The notes under the pieces: generated by a model
The model's database searches: none
Told to the model about the DNA's origin: nothing
The model's input: only the letters and a program-made list of their open reading frames with translations
Part shown: one piece after another, positions 54,501 through 64,000 of the stretch
Layout: each line of letters begins with the position of its first letter
Numbering within the stretch: position 1 is the stretch's first letter
Translations under genes and position numbers: made by a program
Source: Corallium rubrum
Lineage: Eukaryota; Cnidaria; Anthozoa; Scleralcyonacea; Coralliidae
DNA length: 64,000 nt
Assembly: GCA_964035015.1 (NCBI GenBank)
Contig: OZ036012.1
Coordinates: 717,028-781,027 of the forward strand
Reading direction: 5' to 3'

Positions 54501-57500
54501 AATACACCATCATTACGGTGTAGGATACGCCATCCAGTACGCCGTCATACGCCATTATGAAGAGTAAGGAGAATTTACACTTTGATGCAGTGATTATTTT
54601 TACGTTCTATACCTATTCTCGACAGGTTATTTTATAAAGGAAATAGAAAACATTTTTTCCGTGTTCCCAAACAGTTATAGAAACACTTGTGGAAGTTTGG
54701 GAGAACTCGAAATAGCGTGGCCACTACAATTTCTCGTTCTCCCAAACTCCACTCGTGTTTCTATAACTCTATGGAAACACGGAAAATGTTTTCTATTTCT
54801 TAAAAGTGGTCTACAGTCCGTTCTGCGCATGTAGGGAACTAATGTTTACATCTTTATTTACAAAAAAAATATTGATACCTTATTCAAGATTGTGAGCTTT
54901 TCTTGCTTCCTCTTCATTACTTGTGCCCAAAACAAAACATTTTCAAAATAAATAGAAGAAATCCGAAGAGATATCCTCGCCGAATCGCTTGGTTTTCTGC
55001 CATGTTGTTCCCAACGGTTTACATTGAGCTGAGTACTTCATGTAATTATCTACGAATGTCATGTTTTGGAGCCCCCACTTGGCACATGCGTAGAACGGAC
55101 TGTAGACCACCTTTAAATCTATTATATTCTCTGAAATGCGTGGCCCTGTTTATGGCATTCTACGAGACGCATGAGCTCCTGCCGAAGCGATATACTTGTT
55201 GCTCCAAAAGTTTCACCGGCATGATTTTAACAAGGATAAATAGGCATTGCATTACTTGCGTCATGGCGGAAATAACCTTGAAATGACCTATTTGGCTTAC
55301 GCGGAACAAAGATATTTCGGGTTTGTTTGCTTAGACTTAACTAGTAGACTTTGTTTTGTTTTGAGTGAGATTTTGCACTAGATTAGAGAAGTGTTGATTT
55401 AGAAGCGAATGACAGAAATGATTCGAAACATTACGGCAGGTCAAACAATTCATGGCATAGGCTAGTTAGCCGAATTAGGGGGCCGGGCGATTACATAGAC
55501 CTGGCTGGCCCGGTTAACCGTGATGAGTTTACGAAACGATTACATGGAGCGGGCTAACCCGGTAAGCCGGGATGATTTCAGGCCGAAATTCGCAATTATC
55601 AAAGTAAATAAGGGCAAAGTTACGTTAGCTTTACTTCAGTTTTACACTAATTAGTCTATTATTGATTTTGTAAGCCCATCGTTAATAAAAAGATTGTTAA
55701 AGTCTTAGCTAACCCAGGAAAGCGTCTTCACGAAAACTAATTAATTTATTAACAGTTCCTTTCAGCACTATTTATTCACACAGTCAAGCAAACGAACGCT
55801 TATCGAAGCGAGTTCAACAGTTTTTCAGCCCGGTTTGCCCGGATGAAAACGATTACATGGACATTTTCATCCCGGTTAACCAGGCTAGCCCGGCAAACCG
55901 GGCTAGCCCGCTTGCCATGTAATCGAAATGTTAAAACAACATGCGTTTGATATATAAAGCGGGCTAGCCCGGTTAACCGAGCCAGCCCGTTCCATGTAAT
56001 CGCTCCCTTAGAGCTGTTACTGATATAAATTACAATTCTTTAAACAACCCACGACCTAAACTCGTGAATTTCAAAACGAAATTTAATACAGATTTCTAAC
56101 CCAAGTTATTAACGTTAAAACGTTAACCCATATGACTTTTACACGAATTAAAGGCAAAATATTCGAATATCTACGTCGAGTGTTTTAATCGCATTCGTCA
56201 CCTTACGTTACATCACACTACGTCACATTACGTCACGTTAAATCACGTTAATTACGTTAGGTCACGTTATGTCAGCTTACGTCACCTTATCCTTACCTCA
56301 CCTTATATCACATTACATCACGTTACATCACATTACGTTACATCAGCTACGTCACGTTACATTACTTTACGCCACCTTACGTTACAGCATGGAACGTTAC
56401 GTCACCTTACGCTACGTCACATTACGCTACATTACATCACGTTACGTCACATTACGTTACATCACGCTACGCCACGTTACATTACTTTACACGTCTCCTT
56501 ACGTTGCAGCACGGTACGTCACATTACATTACGTTACGTCACGTTACATCACTTTACGTCACCTTACGTTACAGCACGGTACGTCACCTTACGCTACGTC
56601 ACGTTGCGTAAAAGCGTTTAGCGAATAACTAGTTGTTTTCGAGTTTTGAAACAAACGTTGTCCAATGACAACTATACACCCCCTTACTTTACCTTATGTC
56701 ATCTTACGTCATCTTACGTCACTTTACGTTACGTCACTTTACGTTACGTCAGTTCACCTAATATTACGTTACATGACGTTATTTTCCGTCACGTTATGTT
56801 ACATTCCATTCCATTCCATCCATAGACCACTTTCATTATGGCACCGTTTTAAATATTCTTTTATGTGCATCTAAATTAGCCTTTCTGGCCTCGTTATGAA
56901 GCAAAGATTCTTTTGAATTGAAGACACACAAACGAGGCCAGAAAGGCTTACTAAGATGCACATAAAATAATATTTAAATTAATCGCTATTATGAAAGTGG
57001 TCTATTCCATTGATTCCATCGATTCCATGCATTCATTCCATTCTATTCCATACCTCACATCACATCACATTATTCGCTATACTATTTGTTAATTTAAAAT
57101 GATGTTAATTTGCTTCTTCTCTGTCTGTTTTACCTAATTAAGGTGAAAAAGAATTCTGCTGCAACCGAGAAGGCCTGGCAAAATGCAGGACAAAGACCTG
57201 GCGTACAAATTTGGCGTATCGTCAAGTTTAAAGTAAGTTTCAACAATGACGCTGGAAATCACCATTTTAATCCTTCGTTATCAACAGACATTTTTACCTT
57301 TGTTCGTCTTCCCGCAGGTGACGCACTGGCCCAAGGAAGATTATGGAAAATTCTTCAGTGGAGACTCGTACATAATCCTGAAAACATACAAGAAACCAAA
57401 TAGTGATGTAAGTATTTCTTTTTACTATTAATCCATCCCTGCCTGAACTAGCCAAAAACTATTCCTTTATTACCCTTCTAACCCTAGATTATTTTACTAG

Positions 57501-58053
57501 TCAAAGAGAGAACCCTCAGCCATCCTAGGCAGCAATGAGTTAACAAGTGATTAACCCATTCCTGCCTGAGCTGGCCAAAAACGGTCCCTTTATTGTTTTA
57601 CTCTGTCTAACACCAGATGATTTTACTCATCAAAGAGAGAACCCTCAGACATCCTAGACAGCAATGAGTTAACAAGTGATTAACCCATTCCTGCCTGAGC
57701 TGGCCAAAAACGACCCCTTTATTGTTTTACTCTGTCTAACACCAGATTATTTTACTCATCAAACAGAGACCACTCAGCAAGCGATGAGTTTTAAAACAAG
57801 TTATTAATTCATTCCTGCATGCTTGAGTTCGTCAAAAACGGTCTCTTTATCCCCAGCTTGGAAATTTTTACCAAGATCTTAAGCGAGATCTTGGCGAAAT
57901 CTTGCAAAAAAAAAGGTTCCAAGATCTTGCAAGTTCTTACTTCTGGTTGCAGGTGACCGCACCGTGCGCCGAAATTTGAACGTTGTTAGTTCACATGGGC
58001 AAGTTTTTTTGTTTGTTTTTTGTTTTTTATTAGACTTTATTGCGTAACAAAAA

Positions 58054-58117
<64 letters not shown>

Positions 58118-59023
58118 CTTCTAGGACAGCGTCGGCCACGGTTGAAATCCAAATATTACCAGGGTTAAGTCACGTTGGCCTGAAAAAAAGAAGAGAAAAA
58201 TCTTCTCGACGTTTCGAGCGAAGGCCCTTCGTCAGGAGAAATTAGTAAACAACTCACATGTGGTCACGCGTATTTATAGCAGAGCTACAATGGGAATCAC
58301 GTGAACACATGTAAGCCAATAAAAACAAAGTAAACAAATCAATTAATATGTAATTTTAGCCTGCGTGCAGGTGCTGACCCAATTTGTGGGTCAGCTACCT
58401 GCAAATAGGCAAAGAAACAGGTTATAAATTACTATTTAAATCATCGGAAAAAGGTTAAGGAAAAGGTGTGGAATATGGTGGTGGAGTGAGCTAAATGAAA
58501 GAGAATCGCTCATTGAGGCCGTGAGGGTGAATGGTACCAAGTTTGTAAATGAGACGCATTTCTTGTTTACGACGATATCAGCCCATTACAGGTTGTAACA
58601 ATACTCGTCGTAAACAAGAAATGCGTCTCATTTACAAACTTGGTACCATTCACCCTCACGGCCTCAATGAGCGATTCTCTTTCATTTAGCTCACTCCACC
58701 ACCATATTCCACACCTTTTCCTTAACCTTTTTCCGATGATTTAAATAGTAATTTATAACCTGTTTCTTTGCCTATTTGCAGGTAGCTGACCCACAAATTG
58801 GGTCAGCACCTGCACACAGGCTAAAATTACATATTAATTTATTTGTTTACTTTGTTTTTATTGGCTTACATGTGTTCACGTGATTCCCATTGTAGCTCTG
58901 CTATAAATACGCGTGACCACTGTGAGTTGTTTACTAATTTCTCCTGACGAAGGGCCTTCGCTCGAAACGTCGAGAAGATTTTTCTCTTCTTTTTTTCAGG
59001 CCAACGTGACTTAACCCTGGTAA

Positions 59024-59075
<52 letters not shown>

Positions 59076-61152
59076 TACAAAAATACATATTTACATTAAC
59101 AAACAAGGGGAACACGGGTGGCGTGTGCTGTTAGGACGCTGCCTCTCACCAATAGTTAAGCCTGGTCGGACGGGGTTAGTACTTGGATGGGTGACCGTTT
59201 GGGAATAACCCCGTACTCCGCCAGCTTGGGACTTATGTGAGTAGAGTTTAGTTGGTCTCTCCTGTGCTCCGAGGGTTTTTCGCCGGGTTCTCCGGTTTTC
59301 CTCCCACCGTAAAATCAACACCTAGGTCTTAGTTGTCTACACATAGGAATTTGGTGTCAATTGGGACGAAAGTTCTGTTCCTCTCTCCTGCCACACGTTA
59401 AGTGGAAAAGTGGCTAATTTAATAAATTCAAATTCAACTAAACAGAGAGTAAAAAATAACATGTACATATCAACTAGTAGTTAACCCAAACGGGCGAGGC
59501 GCGAACGGGCCGGGACGTAAGTACCCATGCGAGGCACCTCCCCGCAAAAAGATATAGTAAAATTAAGAAGAAGAAAATTATTACAAAGTAACGAATCAAA
59601 TAGTAAAATAAAATTAATTCTTGTGACAAGGACAATCTCTTACGAGAGACCAAATACAGGTTAGGTTTACATCAAAAACTGTTAATAGAAGGCCTGAGTG
59701 GTAACAAAAAAGAAAATTTTTAAATATAGATACACTTGAGAAGTTGATAGGTTGAACTATTTTACAAATATTGTTCCATAGTTTGACAATCCGGTTAAAA
59801 TAAGATGCCTTGAGTTCAGTCATTAGTCAAGTCATGCAAGGTTATTAAACCAGGTGTTCTCTTGCGAGCATTATTCCCAGTTTCCCACGCAACATTGCAA
59901 TGTTGATTGACCGTGAAGTTGCCGTGAGCAATTTGCAAACGTTTCGGGAATATTTATTTGCGAAATTCAAAATTTCTTAACTAAAACTACCATTTGCATG
60001 GCTGAAAATACATTAAATACTATCTACCCACCAACAGTAATATTTTAAACATAAATTTGTATATTTACTCAAAAGAAAGACGAATCTTTGAAGGAATCTT
60101 CACAAGACGTTTGCAAGTTGCTCAAGCCACATTGCAATGTTGTGGTGCAATAAAGTAAGCATGCAAGACAACATCCGGCTTGTCTGTAATGCTTGTCGAC
60201 GATAACTCTTTCAAAATCAATGGACAACGCTTTTCCACTCTCATATCTCCTTCCACGTTTGCTAAGTTTCATAATTATTATCTCACAACTTGCTGTATGG
60301 GATCCCACGTTCTCAAACTCATCAATAACTCATAAGGAAAATTCAAAAGAAATCAATATTTAATCAGTATTTAGAAATCGGAGGAAGATTACAGTCAAAT
60401 TTACCAAACCTTTAGGTCGATTTTCTCTTAAAATGTAGATTCGTTTGAGACGCTATATCCAACACTCGTCATTGTTCATCCTCCGATGTCTAAATACAGC
60501 CAAGCTGGTTAAAAGAAACTCGGCTTCGCCTCGTATTTTCAACCAGCTTGGCTGTATTTAGAAATCGGAGGAAGAACACTACCTCGTGTTGGATATATTA
60601 CTTATTAGCGTTCAATTTCAGTACAGTTGGAAAAAGTGAAATGTGATTGGTTAATACAAAATTAAACATTAATTAACAACTGACAAAAACTTGATTCAAG
60701 CATTAAAAATAACCTTCACTTGACTTGACCAAATTTATTCTGTGACTTGACTAAACTCATACATGACCCCGTGTGAACGCATATTTGGCCCGGTGTCAAA
60801 TAGGAGTTGACACAATGCAAACAACGATCAAAATTCGGCGCGCGGCGCAAGTCACCTGTAACCAGCAGTGTCATGTTGTAAAAACCTTTTCATGATGTCA
60901 TTTTCTTTTACAATAGGAACTGCTGTACGATCTTCACTTTTGGATTGGAAAATACTCGACACAAGACGAGTACGGAGCTGCTGCTTATAAGACTGTGGAA
61001 CTGGATATTTTTGTAAGTTAATGGTTCCTTCTTATAACACAGCACAGCACAGCGCTGTACAGTACAGTACAGTACAGTACAGTACAGTACAGTACAGTAC
61101 AGTACAGTACAGTACAGTACAGTACAGTACAGTACAGTGACAGTGACAGTGA

Positions 61153-61185
<33 letters not shown>

Positions 61186-62513
61186 TAACAGTAACAGTAA
61201 CAGTAACAGTACAGTAAAGTACAGAGCGCAGCAGAGCGCAGCAGAGCCCAGCTGAGCGCAGCTGAGCGCAGCTGAGCGCAGCTGAGCGCAGCTGAGCCCA
61301 GCTGAGCCCAGCTGAGCAGAGCTGAGCAGAGCGGAGCAGAGCGGAGCGGAGCAAAGCGGAGCAAAGCAAAGCACAGCAAAGCAAAGCACAGCAAAGCACA
61401 GCAAAACACAGCAAAACACAGTATTGCACAACGAAACACAGCCTTTTGCAGCGCAATGCGACACCACAAACACAACACAACACAACACAACACAACACAA
61501 CACAACACAACACAACACAACACAACACAACACAACAATTTCAATATTTTTTATCTAACAGATTTGTTTTGTTTTAAAACTTTTGTTTTAATCTTGTTCA
61601 TACCATTTAAGCTTGACGACAAACCAGTTCAACATCGAGAGGTACAACAACATGAGAGCGCCTTGTTTAAGAGCTACTTTAAGGATATAACAATCCTGAA
61701 GGGAGGGTAAGTAAGAGTTGCATCACTCTTACTGTCCAATATATTGAACATAATTGGAATTACACAACCACTGTATTTTGGTGTTATAAATCACGTTAGT
61801 CTTAAAGTGCCTATGAAGTCTGTATTATTTGAAAGAGCACTTAAAATAAAAAAGTAACTTCTTTTGCAGTTTTTCATTTCCTTTCTTCGTTGTTGAGATA
61901 ATATTTCAGTTTGTTTGATATACAAATTAACCTCTTGACATCACACGTGCATAATGAGTTAGCAGAGAACGTTACATATCATTTGCTATTATCAAACCAA
62001 ATTAATTCGAAGGAAGCATGTGGATGTGTTCCTCACAAAACGCCAAACATGTACATTTTCAAGTGATTTTGTTTGATAATAGCGAAGATATATAACCTTC
62101 GATAACTCATTATACACGTGTGACATCAAGATGTTTAATTTACATTTCAAACAAACTGAAATATCTCAACGACAAAGCAAGGAAACGAAAAACTGGAAAA
62201 GATGTTACTTTGTCATTTTAAGTGTTCTTTTAAAACCAATTCCATCTAAAAGATGGTTTCCCACGAGGGTGAATTTTTTTGGACGAGTTGATTTTCTATT
62301 GTTAGAATTAAATAGATTTCTAATTCTTTCCATTTCAGAGCTTAGAAGAAAAATAATCGTTTTGCGTGAAAGAATACGCCAAATTTGACTAGATTTTAGA
62401 AATATCTTTTTACTAATTTGGACTTCTATGTTTTGTCTAGTGCTGATACCGGCTTCCGTCATGTTGAACCAACGAAATATACCCCAAGGCTGTTCCAATT
62501 CAGGCGTGTGAAG
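45447..62513 (+). CDS. Gelsolin-family actin-binding protein, gene-level entry (6 exons, 3' end outside window)
   Basis: The family comprises Ca2+-regulated proteins that sever and cap actin filaments in the cytoplasm. Exons are 45447-45527, 57143-57232, 57318-57407, 60917-61012, 61612-61706 and 62441-62513, totalling 525 nt (175 codons), in phase and with GT-AG borders. Recognisable segments of the first gelsolin repeat are [48 protein letters not shown] and [15 protein letters not shown]; then GFRHVEP leads toward repeat 2. A short N-terminal extension ([16 protein letters not shown]) precedes the repeat, as in invertebrate gelsolin-like and villin-like proteins. The repeat number (3 versus 6) and a villin headpiece cannot be judged because the gene leaves the window. 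Intron 1 is 11.6 kb and full of transposons. Confidence 0.95.
45950..46715 (+). repeat. Tandem array of tRNA-like monomers, about 89-bp unit
   Basis: About 7-8 units. A typical unit runs AGTAGCTCAATGGTTAGAGC (box A-like), CACTGGTGATCAGAAGGTTG, TGGGTTGTACACATATTCAA, CCTACGTTCAAATCATCTGA. Box B is degenerate in internal units, but the last one has GATTCGAGTC. Some units are truncated. Probably derived from a tRNA gene or SINE head. Confidence 0.85.
46895..47280. mobile_element. Inverted-repeat element (AGAGGGCTGG / GGCCCTCT family)
   Basis: Left: CAGCCCTCTTGGGATAG and GTTTACATGAGC. Right: GGCCCTCTTGTCATGTAAAC and GGGCCCCC...TATAAACACTCCCTTA. Similar in style to 8950-9450 and 55475-56010. Confidence 0.55.
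47305..47328. repeat. Poly-G run
   Basis: More than 20 consecutive G residues, an isolated homopolymer; similar shorter runs occur at about 52217-52231 and 52622-52635. Confidence 0.95.
47535..47835. repeat. 21-24 bp minisatellite in the left arm
   Basis: Units of TCGAGAAATTTATGTCTATA type, mirrored in the right arm at 50640-50935. Confidence 0.93.
48015..48235. repeat. 40-bp minisatellite in the left arm
   Basis: Units alternate TATGCTGTTTTGCATTCTAT and TATGCCGTTTCGTATTTCAT. Mirrored at 49270-49500 with a different copy number. Confidence 0.93.
48320..48720 (+). pseudogene. Putative transposase N-terminal part, left-arm copy
   Basis: Starts [16 protein letters not shown] and continues through [18 protein letters not shown]; frame breaks follow. 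Further on, in another frame, [16 protein letters not shown] and [17 protein letters not shown] form a clear helix-turn-helix. Similar architecture (N-terminal helical region plus helix-turn-helix ahead of an integrase-type catalytic core) is known from integrase-related transposon proteins in aquatic animals. Here the catalytic part is missing because the palindrome centre cuts it off. The family assignment is tentative. Confidence 0.6.
48730..49188 (-). pseudogene. Putative transposase N-terminal part, right-arm copy
   Basis: Starts [17 protein letters not shown] at 49188 and stays open for 107 codons to [14 protein letters not shown], then breaks. The helix-turn-helix segment ([19 protein letters not shown]) and a further [13 protein letters not shown] follow. 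Inverse copy of 48320-48720 with several differences; it extends the protein slightly beyond the left copy. Confidence 0.6.
49567..50531. mobile_element. 965-bp insertion in the right arm of the palindrome
   Basis: Ends ATTTCTGCCCATCGC and GCGATGGGCAGAAAT are inverted, with AT on each side. The uninterrupted left arm (about 47951-47957, CCATGAGGGG) shows the empty site. It contains a candidate exon (50147-50360). Confidence 0.85.
50147..50360 (+). CDS. Candidate first exon of unknown protein inside the 965-bp insertion
   Basis: The ATG opens [18 protein letters not shown] then [19 protein letters not shown] and a Ser/Pro/Gly-rich stretch ending [10 protein letters not shown], just before a GTAAGT-type donor. 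Composition looks protein-like rather than repeat-like. It may be a gene fragment carried by the inserted element or its own first exon. No family is recognised. Confidence 0.4.
51014..51210. repeat. CTTGTCAAGGAAAA repeat region
   Basis: Four or five copies of ACTTGTCAAGGAAAA in both orientations, probably a degraded inverted-repeat element. Confidence 0.5.
51211..51821. other. Unassigned intronic sequence
   Basis: No exon, RNA or clear repeat recognised in gelsolin intron 1. Confidence 0.4.
51822..52064. mobile_element. Tc1/mariner-type MITE, copy 2
   Basis: Same family as 30876-31104: CAGTCATTTGCAACTC at one end, a degraded mirror at the other (GCAAGTGACTG), TA on both sides, AAGTTCGTT words inside. 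Confidence 0.8.
52065..53540. other. Unassigned intronic sequence with repeat fragments
   Basis: Contains poly-G runs, fragments of the AAATTAAGTTTGTCTTATTT family (about 52295-52400 and 53240-53345), and a G/T-rich stretch at 52860-53080. No exon seen. Confidence 0.45.
53541..53715. mobile_element. MITE fragment related to 13057-13356
   Basis: Shares CATCCAATAGCAACG, TTTAAATATTAATCAACC and TAAAACAAAGGAT with the first copy; the inverted ends are degraded. Confidence 0.65.
54165..54305. repeat. Hairpin of ATGAAATCTCCGGAAATTTC units
   Basis: Direct and inverse copies of GGAAATTTC / GAAATCTCCGG around 54220. Confidence 0.75.
54440..54795. mobile_element. Inverted-repeat element (CCGTGTTTCTATAACT family)
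   Basis: CGTGTTTCTATAACTTTATGG and its mirror CCATAGAGTTATAGAAACAC occur repeatedly at both ends. The interior has GGAAATAGAAAACATTTT in both orientations. Confidence 0.7.
54800..55114. mobile_element. MITE with GGTCTACAGTCCGTTCT ends
   Basis: AAGTGGTCTACAGTCCGTTC ... GAACGGACTGTAGACCACCTT inverted ends, 315 bp, non-coding; the open frame across it ignores the borders and looks spurious. Confidence 0.8.
55475..56010. mobile_element. Inverted-repeat element with GGCTAGCCCGG words
   Basis: Ends GGGCGATTACATAGACC / CCATGTAATCGCTCCCTTA. Internal CCCGGTTAACC, CCGGCAAACCGGG and GATTACATGG occur in both orientations. Confidence 0.75.
56190..56610. repeat. TCACGTTACG minisatellite
   Basis: Repeats of TTACGTCACGTTACATCAC with a short 5-10 bp periodicity. 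A second shorter patch lies at 56680-56800. Confidence 0.9.
56822..57005. mobile_element. Hairpin MITE with ATAGACCACTTTCAT ends
   Basis: Arms include TTTATGTGCATCT and GCCTTTCTGGCCTCGTT mirrored by AACGAGGCCAGAAAGGC and AAAGTGGTCTAT. 184 bp, about 140 bp before gelsolin exon 2. Confidence 0.85.
57143..57232 (+). CDS. Gelsolin-like exon 2
   Basis: The 90-nt phase-0 exon encodes [18 protein letters not shown] then [12 protein letters not shown], the first strand of the gelsolin fold. The acceptor is ATTAAG and the donor GTAAGT. Confidence 0.94.
57318..57407 (+). CDS. Gelsolin-like exon 3
   Basis: The 90-nt exon encodes [19 protein letters not shown] then [11 protein letters not shown], with acceptor CCGCAG and donor GTAAGT. 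FxxGDSY is the hallmark of the repeat. The intron before it is only 85 bp. Confidence 0.96.
57430..57830. repeat. Minisatellite, about 120-bp unit (array 2)
   Basis: About 3.5 copies of the same unit as 26255-26740 (TTAACCCATTCCTGCCTGAG, AAAGAGAGAACCCTCAG), in the gelsolin intron after exon 3. Confidence 0.9.
58208..58235 (-). ncRNA. Hammerhead-ribozyme-like motif (left arm)
   Basis: Inverse copy of 58944-58971, same core, stem I and GAAACGTC. Confidence 0.6.
58944..58971 (+). ncRNA. Hammerhead-ribozyme-like motif (right arm)
   Basis: CTGACGA, hairpin GGGC-CTTC-GCTC after one unpaired A, then GAAACGTC. TTCTC immediately before the core pairs with GAGAA immediately after the C, giving a 5-6 bp stem I, with AC/GT as a minimal stem III and C as the cleavage-site nucleotide. 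This is the order of a type I hammerhead. The extra A at the base of stem II is a deviation. Confidence 0.62.
59105..59430 (+). mobile_element. 5S-rRNA-derived SINE
   Basis: The 5S-like head contains GTTAAGCCTGGTCGGACGGG, GTTAGTACTTGGATGGGTGA and CCGTTTGGGAATAAC, matching the internal promoter of 5S rRNA genes. The tail carries CCGGGTTCTCCGGTTTTCCT, CACACGTTAAGTGG and ends AAATTCAAATTCAAC. Too diverged from 5S at the 5' side to be a functional rRNA gene. Confidence 0.85.
59440..59830 (-). mobile_element. LINE 3' end fragment
   Basis: On the minus strand the frame ending at 59614 encodes [41 protein letters not shown] and a stop, the C-terminal CCHC-like end of a non-LTR ORF2. The 3' UTR runs to about 59440, tail-to-tail with the SINE. 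Confidence 0.8.
59831..60394. other. Unassigned intronic sequence
   Basis: Contains ACATTGCAATGTTG in both orientations near 59890 and 60130, probably a decayed inverted-repeat element. No exon seen. Confidence 0.4.
60395..60605. repeat. Hairpin element (AACCAGCTTGGCTGTATTTA family)
   Basis: Arms TCCTCCGATGTCTAAATAC, AGCCAAGCTGGTT and mirror, around a CTCGGCTTCGCCTCG loop; CCAACACTCGT / ACCTCGTGTTGG at the outer edges. Confidence 0.8.
60917..61012 (+). CDS. Gelsolin-like exon 4
   Basis: The 96-nt exon encodes [20 protein letters not shown] then [12 protein letters not shown], with donor GTAAGT. It carries the conserved FWIG and STQDE segment that contributes to Ca2+ and actin binding in the family. 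Confidence 0.96.
61035..61535. repeat. Graded penta- to decamer repeat in a gelsolin intron
   Basis: Runs in order: CAGTA, CAGTGA, CAGCGA, CAGTAA, GCAGAGC, GCTGAGCGCA, GCGGAGCA, CACAGCAAAG, then CAACA. Open frames on both strands are artefacts. Confidence 0.97.
61612..61706 (+). CDS. Gelsolin-like exon 5
   Basis: The 95-nt exon encodes [19 protein letters not shown] then [12 protein letters not shown], ending two bases into a glycine codon at a GTAAGT donor. The R-E-V-Q-x-H-E-S block is typical of the end of gelsolin repeat 1. Confidence 0.96.
61800..62235. repeat. Dispersed inverted repeat, further copy
   Basis: Two inverse arms with AAGTAAC(T/A)TCTTTTGCAG, GATATTTCAGTTTGTTTGATA and ATATATAACCTTCGATAAC, as in 23330-23900. 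Confidence 0.75.
62441..62513 (+). CDS. Gelsolin-like exon 6
   Basis: The 73-nt exon (acceptor GTCTAG, donor GTTTGT) completes the glycine codon and encodes [20 protein letters not shown] then RRVK. It corresponds to the linker into repeat 2. The following intron begins with CTGT/CCGT microsatellite and extends past the window. Confidence 0.93.
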
Positions 62514-62559
62514 GTTTGTAGTTCCTCAGAATTGTTTGTCCACCTGTCTTCCCGTCTCT

Positions 62560-62589
62560 CCGTCCGTCCGTCTATCCGTCCGTCCGTCC

Positions 62590-62635
<46 letters not shown>

Positions 62636-62733
62636 CCGTCTGTCCGTCTGTCCGCCTGTCCGCCTGTCCGCCTGTCCGCCTGTCCGCCTGTCCGCCTGTC
62701 CGCCTGTCCGTCTGTCCGTCTGTCCGTCTGTCC

Positions 62734-62786
<53 letters not shown>
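62560..62786. repeat. CCGT/CTGT microsatellite, 5' side of LINE fragment
   Basis: Tetranucleotide array with ordered variants (CCGT, CTGT, CTGTCCGT, CCGCCTGT) ending in pure CTGT. Confidence 0.97.

Positions 62787-64000
<1,214 letters not shown>

Larger units (their letters stand above)
58053..59078. mobile_element. 0.88-kb near-perfect palindrome of Penelope-like 3' ends in a TA microsatellite
   Basis: Arms 58151-58575 and 58605-59028 (about 425 bp each) are about 99% inverse copies around a 29-bp spacer, bounded on both sides by TA repeats. The right arm encodes, on the + strand, [18 protein letters not shown] then LNERFSFI and a stop: the C-terminal signature of Penelope-like elements. 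It then runs through a 3' region to a hammerhead-like motif. The left arm is the mirror image. Confidence 0.85.

Noticed and set aside
54903-55286. 127-codon frame
   Set aside because: It crosses the right border of a clear MITE and has no family resemblance; cysteine content is typical of random AT-rich translation.
59131-59230. Functional 5S rRNA gene
   Set aside because: The 5' third does not match 5S, there is no clean terminator, and the SINE tail follows immediately.
60908-61544. Cysteine/leucine-rich frames of about 200 codons on the minus strand
   Set aside because: Microsatellite artefacts spanning the gelsolin exon on the opposite strand.

Overview
This is eukaryotic nuclear DNA, not prokaryotic. 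It is AT-rich and mostly repeats. It carries two multi-exon animal genes with GT-AG introns, metazoan-type retroelements (a CR1/L2-like LINE, a Ty3/Gypsy element, Penelope-like remnants, tRNA- and 5S-derived SINEs) and many short inverted-repeat DNA transposons. The proteins and repeat types fit an early-branching marine animal, most likely a cnidarian such as a coral or sea anemone. That placement is inference from recognisable families; no search was run.

Gene 1 (minus strand, 37888 down to 8689 and past the left edge) encodes Ca2+/calmodulin-dependent protein kinase II. I could place 14 coding exons, all in phase: the complete kinase domain, the autoinhibitory/calmodulin-binding segment and the start of the variable linker. 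The association domain is not in the window. Gene 2 (plus strand, 45447 to past the right edge) encodes a gelsolin-family actin-binding protein. Six exons (175 residues) cover its N-terminal extension, the first gelsolin repeat and the start of the second. The genes are divergent and separated by 7.6 kb, which is filled by a TTGG-rich satellite holding a young Ty3/Gypsy element (39100-43688, LTRs that look identical, 5-bp target duplication).

Layout. 1-1231: 32-bp satellite decaying into purine-rich DNA. 1232-8496: an inferred hAT-like insertion containing a nearly complete LINE. 8497-37888: CaMKII exons in introns loaded with nested inverted-repeat elements, SINEs and minisatellites. 37889-45446: divergent intergenic region. 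45447-64000: gelsolin exons; intron 1 (11.6 kb) holds a tandem tRNA-like array and a 3.5-kb palindromic transposon, intron 3 a near-perfect 0.88-kb palindrome of Penelope-like 3' ends, and the last intron a LINE 3' end inside a CTGT microsatellite.

The most interesting signals are: hammerhead-ribozyme-like motifs in inverted pairs of Penelope-like ends; two LINEs whose insertion sites are microsatellites; a palindromic transposon whose intact arm preserves the empty site of a 965-bp insertion in the other arm; an expanded tRNA-like monomer array; YY1-like motifs in several unrelated mobile elements; and a minisatellite family shared by introns of both genes.
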